Shown here: positions 1-8,000 of the stretch, one piece after another
Position numbering within the stretch: the stretch's first letter is position 1
Layout: each line of letters starts with the position of its first letter
Origin: an uncultured Verrucomicrobiales bacterium
GTDB lineage: Bacteria; Verrucomicrobiota; Verrucomicrobiae; Limisphaerales; CANJSG01
Assembly (NCBI GenBank): GCA_946480965.1
Contig: CAMLMI010000049.1
Location: forward strand, 1-18,444
Length of the DNA: 18,444 nt
Direction of reading: 5' to 3'
Notes under the pieces: model-generated
Seen by the model: the letters and a program-made list of their open reading frames with translations, nothing else
What the model was told of the DNA's origin: nothing
The model's database searches: none
Program-made: the position numbers and the translations under genes

Positions 1-5
1 CCCCA

Positions 6-33
6 CTTTCCCTACACGACGCTCTTCCGATCT
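6..33 (+). other. Illumina TruSeq adapter remnant (artefact)
   Basis: Positions 6-33 are identical to the last 28 nt of the Illumina TruSeq universal / Read 1 adapter. They include CTACACGACGCTCTTCCGAT at 12-31 and end in the diagnostic GATCT. Bases 1-5 do not match the adapter. Genomic sequence therefore starts at about 34, and the adapter marks a physical contig end. It carries no biology and should be trimmed. Confidence 0.97.
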
Positions 34-152
34 GTAACGGCCGGGCATTCAGTCGGGGAACAGAAGAAAGCTACCCGTTTCAGGGGAGGTTGGCCGCGCC
101 GAACCGGCGGCAGGACACGGGCCCGTGGATGGGACAACCGCGGCTTCCCGGA

Positions 153-752
153 TCAAAGCAGCATCTCGAACGCGCGGCCCGTCGGCACGGTTTCGCCGGG
201 CACGGGGCCCGTCGGTGCTTTCTCCGGGTCCGCCGCGTAGCGGCGTCCGACATAGCCGGCGAGGGCGGAGGCCTGGCCACGCAGGCCCGGATGCCGGCAA
301 TGGTGCCACACCAGCTCGATCACCTTCCGGGCGAATGTCCGCGCCGCCGGGGAGGCCAATGCGGCGCAATCCAGCCGCCGCGTGGCCGTGCCCTCGGTGA
401 ACTCGACCGAAAGGTGCAGGCCACCGAGCAAGGCTGGTTCCGTGGGTGATGCCGGGCTCCGTTCCATCCGGCGGAAGAGCGCGACCACGGTTCGGAACAC
501 GCGCGGTTCCAGATCCGCTTCGGCGTGCTGCTCCGGGAGAAACGCCTGTTGCGGCGTCCAGATGGCCGGTCCTTGGCTGACGGTGGCCTGGAGGGTGGCG
601 GCCAATCCGGTCGAAACGAGCAGCAGGCGCAGCTCCGGATGGAAGGCGGAGGAGAGGCGCACCAGCAGTTCATTTGGAGCGCGACGTGCAACGGAACCCG
701 CCGAAACGGAAAACGCACCCGTGGAATGCGTGGATGCGTCTTCGTGGCTCAT
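153..752 (-). CDS. Hypothetical protein downstream of the uxaE-like gene
   Basis: I do not recognise this 199-residue protein. It starts with MSHEDASTHS at 752 and ends with TGA at 153-155. It has no signal peptide and no clear transmembrane segment. The middle alternates short hydrophobic stretches (LRLLLVSTGLAATLQ near residues 41-55; GGLHLSVEF) with charged residues, and a late segment reads KVIELVWHHC. The C-terminus is rich in Gly and Pro and looks disordered. The start lies 26 bp past the stop of the tagaturonate epimerase-family gene on the same strand, so co-transcription is likely. There is no Shine-Dalgarno sequence before the ATG. The coherent frame and tight spacing support a real gene; function is unknown. 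A perfect palindrome CACGGGCCCGTG (116-127) lies 25 bp beyond the stop, without a T-tract. Confidence 0.6.
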   Translation of the reverse strand: MSHEDASTHSTGAFSVSAGSVARRAPNELLVRLSSAFHPELRLLLVSTGLAATLQATVSQGPAIWTPQQAFLPEQHAEADLEPRVFRTVVALFRRMERSPASPTEPALLGGLHLSVEFTEGTATRRLDCAALASPAARTFARKVIELVWHHCRHPGLRGQASALAGYVGRRYAADPEKAPTGPVPGETVPTGRAFEMLL

Positions 753-778
753 GGCGGGTTCCGTTGGGCCGGGTGGGC

Positions 779-2032
779 TTAACCGATGAACAGCGGCAGC
801 ATGTGCCGCTCGTAGATGTTCTCGGTCACGTTCTTCGCGACCACGGCTTCGTTGGCCTTGAGCAGGTCGAGGTAGCGCGCGCCTTGCTTGGCCGCGAGCT
901 TGAAGGAGACGTGGATGAGCTGGCGGACGCTGGGGTTGAATTCCGGATGGCCCGGGATGTGGCGGAGGGCGTTGGCCAGTTGCGCGCCGGTCCAGCCGTT
1001 GACCGTCGCGGCGGAAGGCAGCTTGGCGCGGTCGATGTCGATCACGGTGGCGTAAGGGCCGCAGAGCTCGTCGATGTGCTCCAACGCGTAGCCGTAGATC
1101 TCCTTGGCCAGCTTGAGGCCGTCGCCGCCGGCTTCGGACAGGCCGATCATCTCCTCCAGCCAGGTCGTGCCGGCGGTCTTCAGGTGAAGGCCCGCGCCGG
1201 TGCGCTGGAGCGCGCGGCGGATGATGGGATAGAGGCTGAACTTGTCGCTGCCGCTGTGGACGCTGAGCTTGAGATTCTTCGGCAGGCCGTAGCGGGCGAC
1301 CGCGTGGGCGATGACGGCGAGGTCGTCGTTGAACTCGCGTTCGAACTGAGCGAGGTCGCCGACGTAATCGACGCCCTTGTTGAAACGGCCGGTGAACTTG
1401 GGCGCGATGGTCTGGAGGCGGACGCCTTCGTCCGCCAGCAACGCGAGGATGACCAGCAGCTCCGGCGGCGTCTGCGGCGCGTCGGTCTCATCCATCGAAA
1501 CCTCGGCGATGAACTTGTGTTCGCCGCCTTTGGCCGCCGCGATGTGGCGGTAGATCTTGCCCGCGTCCTGCACGGCCAGGAGGTATTTGCCGGCGATGCG
1601 GTTCAGCTCCGATTCGCAGAGCGAGAAAGGCGCGTCGATCCCGGCGATGCGGATCTCGCCGACGAGCTCGGGATGCTTCGCGACGAAGGCGGCGAGGGCT
1701 TCGGGCGCGGCCGGTTTGGCGATGCTGTCGGCGACGTCGATGGTGAAGAAGTCCGAGCAGGCCATGAACTTGTCCACCGTCTCCAGCCGGATGTGGTCGG
1801 CATCGACATGCCAGCCCTGGGTCCAGCCGGCGGATTGGATCGCGGCCTGGGCGGCGTCGAAGACGGACTGGGGATGCGAACCGATGAACGTGTGTTCGCG
1901 GTTGGACTTGTTCCAAACGGGGGCGACGACGACGCCTTTTTCGGCGAGCAACTGGAAGGCGCGGAGCTGGGCCTTGGCCTGGTGGGCGAAGCGGTCGCCG
2001 ACACCGAAGGAAAAACGTTCAAGGGTATGCAT
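779..2032 (-). CDS. uxaE: Tagaturonate epimerase family protein (UxaE-like)
   Basis: This is a 417-residue cytoplasmic enzyme of the UxaE family, whose Thermotoga member interconverts D-tagaturonate and D-fructuronate in galacturonate/glucuronate catabolism. The family is recognised from conserved blocks: a GVGDRF start (10-14), WHVDADHI (74-81), EVSMDETDAPQTPPELL (177-193), IAPKFTGRFNKGVDY (209-223) and the signature SVHSGSDKFSLYP (257-269). I chose the ATG at 2032 because the family's N-terminal motif begins at once; the frame stays open far upstream only as a shadow of the opposite-strand gene. No Shine-Dalgarno sequence precedes it. It is probably first in a two-gene unit with the hypothetical at 153-752, and divergent from the DUF4139-like pair. 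An 18-bp palindrome at 2061-2078 lies 28 bp upstream of the start and could be an operator. No uxaA, uxaB or uxuA partner is visible. The exact substrate is inferred from the family. Confidence 0.85.
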   Translation of the reverse strand: MHTLERFSFGVGDRFAHQAKAQLRAFQLLAEKGVVVAPVWNKSNREHTFIGSHPQSVFDAAQAAIQSAGWTQGWHVDADHIRLETVDKFMACSDFFTIDVADSIAKPAAPEALAAFVAKHPELVGEIRIAGIDAPFSLCESELNRIAGKYLLAVQDAGKIYRHIAAAKGGEHKFIAEVSMDETDAPQTPPELLVILALLADEGVRLQTIAPKFTGRFNKGVDYVGDLAQFEREFNDDLAVIAHAVARYGLPKNLKLSVHSGSDKFSLYPIIRRALQRTGAGLHLKTAGTTWLEEMIGLSEAGGDGLKLAKEIYGYALEHIDELCGPYATVIDIDRAKLPSAATVNGWTGAQLANALRHIPGHPEFNPSVRQLIHVSFKLAAKQGARYLDLLKANEAVVAKNVTENIYERHMLPLFIG

Positions 2033-2060
2033 GGAGCGGTGAGACCAGCGTGAAGGCGGC

Positions 2061-2078
2061 CCTTGCCGATTGGCAAGG
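2061..2078. promoter_or_regulatory. Palindrome upstream of uxaE-like gene (possible operator)
   Basis: CCTTGCC-GATT-GGCAAGG is a perfect 7-bp inverted repeat with a 4-nt spacer. It ends 28 bp from the epimerase start codon, in the divergent spacer (2033-2284) shared with the DUF4139-like pair. Size and symmetry suit a LacI/GntR-type operator or a leader hairpin. The role is inferred from position only. Confidence 0.35.
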
Positions 2079-2164
2079 CGGCCGGGGTGCAGTTTTTTCC
2101 GGGAACCAGTGCAGAGAATGGGACTGGCGCGCCGCGCGGAGTTGGCTTCTGGAACGGTGGACAA

Positions 2165-2204
2165 AACCCGCCCCAGACCCCTCCCGGGAAGGGTCTGGGG
2201 CGGG
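2165..2204. repeat. Palindromic repeat (CCCGCCCCAGACCCCTCCC type)
   Basis: Arms CCCGCCCCAGACCC (2167-2180) and GGGTCTGGGGCGGG (2191-2204) are perfectly complementary over 14 bp. The loop itself contains the palindrome TCCCGGGA (2182-2189), so the unit can fold into one long hairpin. Its left part matches the arms of the 125-bp element at 3545-3669 with only a few differences, so both belong to one dispersed family. It sits in the divergent spacer 81 bp before the first DUF4139-like start. No T-run follows, so a mobile or REP-type palindrome is a better explanation than a terminator. Confidence 0.75.
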
Positions 2205-2284
2205 CTCCATGCTGCGTTTCGGTCCGCCGGAGTTCGCGCCAACTTTTCAGGAGCTTTTCCCGGTGGGGGCCGTCTAATCCGGAC

Positions 2285-3466
2285 ATGAAGATCCGCACGT
2301 TGTTCGTCCTGTCCGTCGCGGGCTGGCTGGTCGGAAACGCCCAGGCCCGCGTCAAGCTCGTCGCCCTGCCGGAACGCGCCCGCACCGTGGTGTCGCTGGC
2401 CCATCCGGACCACACGCTCGTGGAGGAGGAGCGCACCATCGCCCTGCAAGAGGGAGTCAACTCCATCGACTTCTCCTGGAGCGGCGTGAACGTGGACGCC
2501 GACTCCATCCAGGTCCGCGTGCTGGGCAACACCAACGTTGTCCTGCTCAACACCAGCTTTCCGCCCGGCGAATCCTCGCTCGTCTGGGAGTTCAACAGCC
2601 CCGTGGCCAAGGAGGAGCGGCTGCGCATCTCCTACCTGCTGGCCGGGGTGGAGCGGGACGTCGTTTACAAGGCCGTGGCCGAGCCGGGCGAAACCGCGCT
2701 GGCGCTGCGCACCTATCTGCGGCTGCGCAACGATTCCGGCGAGGATCTGGCCGACGCTGAGCTGGGGTTGGGCTTCGGCGAACCGTTGAAGAAAACCATC
2801 GCCCACGGCGAAGTGCTGGAGATGCAGATGGGCCGGACCGAGGCCGTGCCCGTGCGCAAGGTGCTCACCTGGGATTCGCGGCAGCAGCCGTGGGACCCGG
2901 AATACGAGCGCAACACCGTCGGGCTGCCGTTGCTCTACGTGATGACCAACTCCACCAGCGGCAAGCTGGGCCAGTTCACCATGCCCCGGGGCAAGGCCCG
3001 CATCTTCATCAAGACCCGCGACCAGGCGGTCGAGGCCGGCGGGCAGGCGACGGATGGCGTGGCTTTCACTGGCGAGGATTGGCTGGAGCTGACGCCCGTG
3101 GACCGCGAGCTGAAGCTCTCCATCGGCCAGAGCCGCGACGTGAAGGTCACGCAGCGCCAGGTGCGGAACGACCGGACCAACATCCGCCGCAACACGCAGA
3201 ACCAGGACGTGGTCTGGGACACGGAGGAGGAGTTCCGCGTCGAGCTGGAGAACTTCAAGAAGTCGCCGGTCGATCTCGTCGTGACCCAGCACGTGCCGGG
3301 CTACTGGAAGATGGCGACGAACAGCCACGCCTTCGTGAGGAAGGACGCCTTCTCCTTCGAGTTCCCGCTGACGCTGGCGAAGGAGACCACGGGCACGAAC
3401 AAGACGGTGGTCACCTTCAAGCTGAACCGCCTGAACGTGCAGGGCAACGAGCCGCAGAACTACTGA
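2285..3466 (+). CDS. Secreted DUF4139-like protein, copy 1
   Basis: This is a 393-residue exported protein. Residues 1-21 (MKIRTLFVLSVAGWLVGNAQA) form a typical Sec signal peptide with a basic n-region, a hydrophobic core and an AQA cleavage site. For that reason I place the start at the ATG at 2285, although the frame is open upstream through a repeat. The mature part is beta-rich: a VKLVALPERARTVVSL opening, an FSWSGVNVDADSIQVRVL block, ISYLLAGVERDVVYKA and LRLRNDSGEDLADAELGL. These align by eye with the neighbouring gene and resemble DUF4139, whose function is unknown. The internal segment corresponding to DUF4139 proper is less typical than in copy 2. It precedes copy 2 by 18 bp, so they are probably one operon ending at the terminator 5007-5043. 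A GGTGGGGG stretch lies too far upstream to be a convincing ribosome site. Confidence 0.8.
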   Translation: MKIRTLFVLSVAGWLVGNAQARVKLVALPERARTVVSLAHPDHTLVEEERTIALQEGVNSIDFSWSGVNVDADSIQVRVLGNTNVVLLNTSFPPGESSLVWEFNSPVAKEERLRISYLLAGVERDVVYKAVAEPGETALALRTYLRLRNDSGEDLADAELGLGFGEPLKKTIAHGEVLEMQMGRTEAVPVRKVLTWDSRQQPWDPEYERNTVGLPLLYVMTNSTSGKLGQFTMPRGKARIFIKTRDQAVEAGGQATDGVAFTGEDWLELTPVDRELKLSIGQSRDVKVTQRQVRNDRTNIRRNTQNQDVVWDTEEEFRVELENFKKSPVDLVVTQHVPGYWKMATNSHAFVRKDAFSFEFPLTLAKETTGTNKTVVTFKLNRLNVQGNEPQNY

Positions 3467-3484
3467 TCCGGAGACGAAACCACC

Positions 3485-4981
3485 GTGAACCTGCTGAATT
3501 CCATGAAAGCCTTTGTTGAAGATTTCGCCCGGACCGAACTGCGGAACCTACCCCTGACCCCTCCGAGGAGGGGAACGGAGTTCAACCGTCCGACGACCCT
3601 GTGCGCAGCGCCGAAGCTCCTTCTCCGTCGCGCGTCGATTCCCCTCCTGGGAGGGGTCAGGGGCGGGTTGGCCACTTTGCTCCTATTGGTCGCCCTTCTC
3701 TTCGCTCCGTCTTCCCAGGCGCGCCTGAACGTCGTCTCGCTGCCCGGCCGCGATTCCGTCCAGCTCACGATCTACAATTCCGTGGACCTCACGCTGGTGA
3801 AGGAGACGCGGCATCTGACCTTCCGCCGGGGCATCAACCGGCTGGAGTTCAGCTGGGCCAACACGCTGATCGATCCCACGTCGGTCGAGTTCCGCGCGTT
3901 GACCCACGCCGACCAGGTGGACGTGCTGGACGTGAGCTTTCCGCCCCGCGTGACCAACACGCTGGAGTGGCGCATCCAGTCGGAGTTCGCCGGAGAAGTC
4001 GTGGTGGAGATCCGCTACTTCACCAGCGGCATCCGTTGGGACGCGGACTACGTGGTCGAAGCGGCGCAGGACGAGAAGACCGCCGTGCTCAAGGGCAGCG
4101 TCCGCGTGACGAACAATTCCGGTGAGGACTATGAAAACGCCCAGGTGCGGCTCGTCGTCGGCACGATCAAGCTGGTGGAGGAGATCGCGATGCTGGCGCA
4201 GCAGGGACGTCCGGGCGGCGGTGTTCAGCCGCGTCCCGTTCCGGCCGCAGCTGCCATGCCGGTGGAACTGGCGACCCGGATGCGGCGTGGCTTGGCCGAC
4301 GGCGTCGCGCTGGCCGAGATGCGCCAGAAGGACGTCGTGAAGGAGGAGCTTTCCGAATACTTCCTCTACACCGTCGAGGGCCGTGACACGATTCCCACCG
4401 GCTGGAGCAAGCGGTTGCCCTCGTTCCAGGCCGTCGGCGTGCCGTTGGTCAGCCTCTTCAAGTTCGAGGCCGAGCGGTTCGGCGATCAGGTCATCCGCCA
4501 CTACACCTTCAAGAACGACAAGGCCAGCAAGCTGGGCAACGAGCCGCTGCCCGACGGCGCGGTGAAGGCCTTCCGCCTGCGCAACGTCGAGGGCCTCTAC
4601 GAGTTCGCCGGCGCTACCCGCACGAAATACATCCCCATCGGCGGCGAGGTGGAGCTGGAACTGGGCAACGATCCCGAAGTGCGCGTGAAGCCCGTGCTGA
4701 TGAACTGGGAGAAGACCGACCTGCGCTTCGACGACAAGGGCCGCGTCATCGGCTGGACGGTGAAGGAAACCTGGGAGATCGACCTCCAGAACTCCCGGCC
4801 CATCGACGTGATGGTCGATGTCCGCCGCAGCTTCCAGGGCGACTGGTCGCTGACGACCGACGCCGTGAAGGAGAACGTGGACGCCAACAAGGTGAAGTTC
4901 CTGGTGCCGCTCAAGGCCCGCGAACAACGCAAGCTGACCTACGAGGTCTCCATCCGCCACGGCGCGAACGCGACGCGGTAA
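3485..4981 (+). CDS. DUF4139 domain-containing exported protein, copy 2
   Basis: This is a 498-codon frame beginning at GTG 3485, 11 nt after GGAG (3470-3473), the only good Shine-Dalgarno sequence in the window. Residues 21-61 are encoded by an inverted-repeat element (3545-3669). The secretory segment LATLLLLVALLFAPSSQA comes only after it, at 62-79. The mature part has the DUF4139 pattern: LTIYNSVDLTLVKETRHL, the RYFTSGIRWDADYVVEAA block, VTNNSGEDYENAQVRLVVG, a Gly/Pro-rich linker, YTVEGRDTIPTGWSKRLP, then VSLFKFEAERFGDQVIRHY and beta-strand-rich sequence to TAA. The biochemical function of DUF4139 is not known. Alternative start: TTG 3668, in frame, with GGGAGGGG from the repeat arm 11 nt upstream; this would start exactly at the hydrophobic core. 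It is a tandem paralogue of copy 1. Confidence 0.85.
   Translation: MNLLNSMKAFVEDFARTELRNLPLTPPRRGTEFNRPTTLCAAPKLLLRRASIPLLGGVRGGLATLLLLVALLFAPSSQARLNVVSLPGRDSVQLTIYNSVDLTLVKETRHLTFRRGINRLEFSWANTLIDPTSVEFRALTHADQVDVLDVSFPPRVTNTLEWRIQSEFAGEVVVEIRYFTSGIRWDADYVVEAAQDEKTAVLKGSVRVTNNSGEDYENAQVRLVVGTIKLVEEIAMLAQQGRPGGGVQPRPVPAAAAMPVELATRMRRGLADGVALAEMRQKDVVKEELSEYFLYTVEGRDTIPTGWSKRLPSFQAVGVPLVSLFKFEAERFGDQVIRHYTFKNDKASKLGNEPLPDGAVKAFRLRNVEGLYEFAGATRTKYIPIGGEVELELGNDPEVRVKPVLMNWEKTDLRFDDKGRVIGWTVKETWEIDLQNSRPIDVMVDVRRSFQGDWSLTTDAVKENVDANKVKFLVPLKAREQRKLTYEVSIRHGANATR
3545..3669. mobile_element. 125-bp inverted-repeat element inside coding sequence
   Basis: Two 31-nt arms, 3545-3575 and 3639-3669, are inverted copies of each other with 28 of 31 positions matching (differences at arm positions 5, 6 and 21). 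They flank 63 bp of unrelated sequence. Each arm can itself fold, as CCCCTCC-GA-GGAGGGG and CCCCTCC-TG-GGAGGGG. The element lies in frame within the 5' end of the second DUF4139 gene and encodes LPLTPPRRG ... PLLGGVRGG. No transposase lies nearby, so it looks like a non-autonomous MITE or REP-type element. It shares arm sequence with 2167-2190. Confidence 0.8.
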
Positions 4982-5006
4982 AACCGAAGGAAAGATTCTT
5001 CAGCCG

Positions 5007-5043
5007 ACAGGGACGGTTCCTCGAACCGTCCCTGTTTGTTTTT
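5007..5043 (+). terminator. Rho-independent terminator of the DUF4139 operon
   Basis: ACAGGGACGGTTC (5007-5019) pairs perfectly over 13 bp with GAACCGTCCCTGT (5023-5035) around a CTC loop, followed by TTTGTTTTT. It lies 25 bp after the stop of the second DUF4139 gene. It also separates that operon from the convergent CotH/lamin-tail gene, whose stop is at 5050. The T-tract is on the plus strand only. Confidence 0.92.
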
Positions 5044-5049
5044 GACGGC

Positions 5050-8000
5050 TCACTCCGCGACACGAACGCGGAGGATGGCTTCGCCGGTGGTGGCCGGGGC
5101 GCGGACTTCGTTGGTGGCCGGGCCGGGCTTGGCGGGGAAGTTGGTCAGGGTTTCCCACGCACCGGAGGCGATGGTCGAACGGCGTTGCACCTCGTAGGCG
5201 ACGCCCGGAGCGGCGGGCCAGAGGAGGCGCAGTTCGGGGCCCGTCGGACCGACGTTCAGGCGCAGCACGCTGGCGGCATCGCGGGGATCGGTCCCGGCGG
5301 CGAACTCCTCGGCGTTGGTCGCGCCGTCGAGATCGGTGTCGTCTTCGGCGTCGGCGGCGGAAGACGGATCGAAGCCGTGGACCGTCTCCCAGGCGTCGGA
5401 AGCGCCGTCGCCGTCCGAATCCTGCACCGCCGTGGCGACCAAACCAGGCGTCGGCGTCGCGGCCGTCCAAGCCGCGGGATGCGAGCCGGGCAGGGCGGTG
5501 CTGTAGAGCTGGAGCGAAGCGCCGGTGCCGTCGGCGTTCGTCGGCCAAGGTGCCTGGTCGAGGAAGACGGCTTCATCCACCAATATCCAGCCGACCGGAT
5601 CACCGACTAAGTCCGGCGCCTGTGGCTTCTCCAAGGAGAGCTGGCCCGAGCTGTTCGAGAGCTTGCCGGTCCACGGACCGAGGATGGGCAACGATTGGTT
5701 CGTGATGCCAAACGTGGCGCGGAAGGCGTTGAGCCGGGTGGTGTCGGCGGGATCGAAGCCGACGACGAGCACGCGTCCCTGGGCCGGGAGCTGGAAGCTG
5801 GACGGGAAGACGAAGGTCACGTCGCCATCCAGCCGCCACGCACCGACGGCGTTGGCGAAGTTCGTGCCGTAGCCGACCGCGCCGGTGATCTCGACGAACT
5901 CGTTCGTTTCGGCGTCGTTCAACGGATGGTAGTGGATCTCGGTGATGCGCGGCACATCGGGACGGGCCCCATTGGCCGTGCCGCGCGTGCGGGGCGTGAG
6001 TGGGCTCCAATAGGCGGTTCCGTGGGCGGGGCGGCCCCAGGACCAGTCGTTCTCCTCGGCCGCGAAGCGCACCGCGTCCACCACACGGTCGGTCACGTCG
6101 CCGGGCAGATGGGAAAGGAAGACCTGTTCGCCGGACTTGGTCAGGCCGAAGCCGCTGGTGGGCGGATTGTGGAAGCCGGTGATCTCGTCGAAGACCACGT
6201 AGCCGCCCGCCGGAACGACCGTGCCGGGCGGGATCTGCCATTTCTTCAGGTCGTTGTCGTTGTCGCTCAGATACCAGCCGCTGCCGAGCGTGATGTCGGC
6301 CAGCGAACGGTTGTGCAGCTCGATCCAGTCGTTGGAATCCTGCTCCGAGGTGAAGTCGGTATGGGCGACGATTTCGTTCAAGACCAGCGCGTCGTTGGGC
6401 GCGGGATCGACGGCTCCGGGCGAACCCTTCATGCGGGTGCTGGCGCGCCAGTGGAAGGGATAGTCGAGCGCGGCATCGGCCTGGTTCGTCAGGGCGGAAT
6501 CCACGGGCACGAGCGAATGGCCCGCGCCGTCGGCGGCGATGGGCCAGAGGCGGTTGTCGCCGTATTCGAGGGCCACAAGTTCGGCTCCACCGGCGGCGGC
6601 CTTCAGCACCAGGGCTTCGCCGCTGTCGCTCAGGCTGCCGCTGTAGGGGCCGAAGATGGGCACGGAGTTGCTCAGGCCGTAGTGGGCGCGGAAGGTGGCG
6701 AAGTTGTTGGCCGCAGCGGCGCGGACCACCAGCGCGTGGGCTTCGGGCGCGAGCGTGGCTCCGGCGGGGAAGGTGTAAGTGATGCCGGAGGTGAACCCGA
6801 CTCCGGCGAGATCCAGCGTGGCGTCGGCGCTGGTGTTGCGCAGCTCCACGAACTCGTAGTCCGAACCGGCGGGCGGATTGAACATCAGCTCGGTGAGCTT
6901 GAGGTTGTCGTTCAAGGCCCCGGCGTTGTCCGGAACTCCGGCCACAAACTGGATCGGCTCGGACCAGCGACTGGCGCGGCCGGTGACATCCATGAAACGC
7001 ACCCGGGCGCGATAGGTGCGGCCGACGCGGAGCACGCCCGAAGGCACGGCGATCTCGGCATTGTAGGCGGTGATCTCGCCGGTTTCCCAGACGGGCTCGA
7101 TCTCATACTTCCACGGTTCGTTCGCCAGGTAGGCGGGCGTGTTCGTGGGGCTGACCTCGCCGATGCGCCACTTCATGGACGCGAAGGCATTGGCTCCGTT
7201 GTAGCCCGAGGTGCGGAAAGAAAGGCGATTGGCCGGATAGCCGTTGGAACCCGTGTAGGTGATGACGGGCCGCTGCGGGATCTGGGGATCTTGCGCCAAG
7301 GCGTCGAGGTTGCTGGGACCGGCGGCGGAATTGGTCGCGCGGAAGAGCAGGTAGTTCTTCATCCGCGCCACCGCGCCGTTGAAGCTGCCGCCCACCTGGT
7401 AGAACCGTCCCGTGCCCGCCTTGCCCAAGGAGGAGGAATACTGGGAGCTGTTCATCTTGGGATTGAAGTCCCACTGGGCACGGTCGGCGTCGAGCAGGGT
7501 TGGACCGTCGGCCGGGCCGCGCAGCAAGGAGGCGTGTTCCTCGATCACGCGCCAGCCCTCGTCCTCGTTCAGCAGGAGATCGCGCGATTCGCGGATGCGG
7601 TTCTGCCACTCGCGCCAGACAGTGGGCAGGGCGTTCGCGTTGGGGATCAGACGCTGCTTGATGGCGTCCACGCCGCCGCAACCGTGGTCATACATGTTCT
7701 CGGCCCAGGTGAGGTCGAGATCCCACGGGACAACCTGCCAGAGACCGGTCTCGGGGTTGCGATAGTAGAAGTAGTTTTTCCCGTAGCAGATGTCGAAGTG
7801 GTGGATGGCCTGGACGATGGTCTGGTAGCTGAGATAGGCGGGGATGTTGAGATTGGTGCGCCACCAGGCCTCGCTCGCGCCGGTGTAGTTGCTGAGCAGG
7901 TAGTTCAGGTCCGATTTGTCGGTCGGTCCGTCGGGTCCGAGGTTGTTCAGCTCTCCGGTGCCGTTCTCCATCTTGTAGAGGTTGCCGTCGGGCAGTTCGT

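Noticed and set aside
34..43. GTAACGGCCG shared between the contig start and the palindrome at 10087-10098
   Set aside because: A 10-nt match in GC-rich DNA is expected by chance, and the flanks do not match.
674..2053. 459-aa plus-strand open frame opposite the uxaE-like gene
   Set aside because: Antisense shadow in high-GC DNA; the minus-strand frame has the UxaE family motifs.
2063..2284. Upstream extension of DUF4139 copy 1
   Set aside because: It would translate the palindromic repeat and place a typical signal peptide at residue 75. ATG 2285 gives a normal exported protein.
2033..3328. N-terminal extension of the uxaE-like frame to 849 aa
   Set aside because: The extension is antisense to the first DUF4139-like gene and has His/Leu/Gln-rich shadow composition. 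Family homology starts at MHTLERFSFG.
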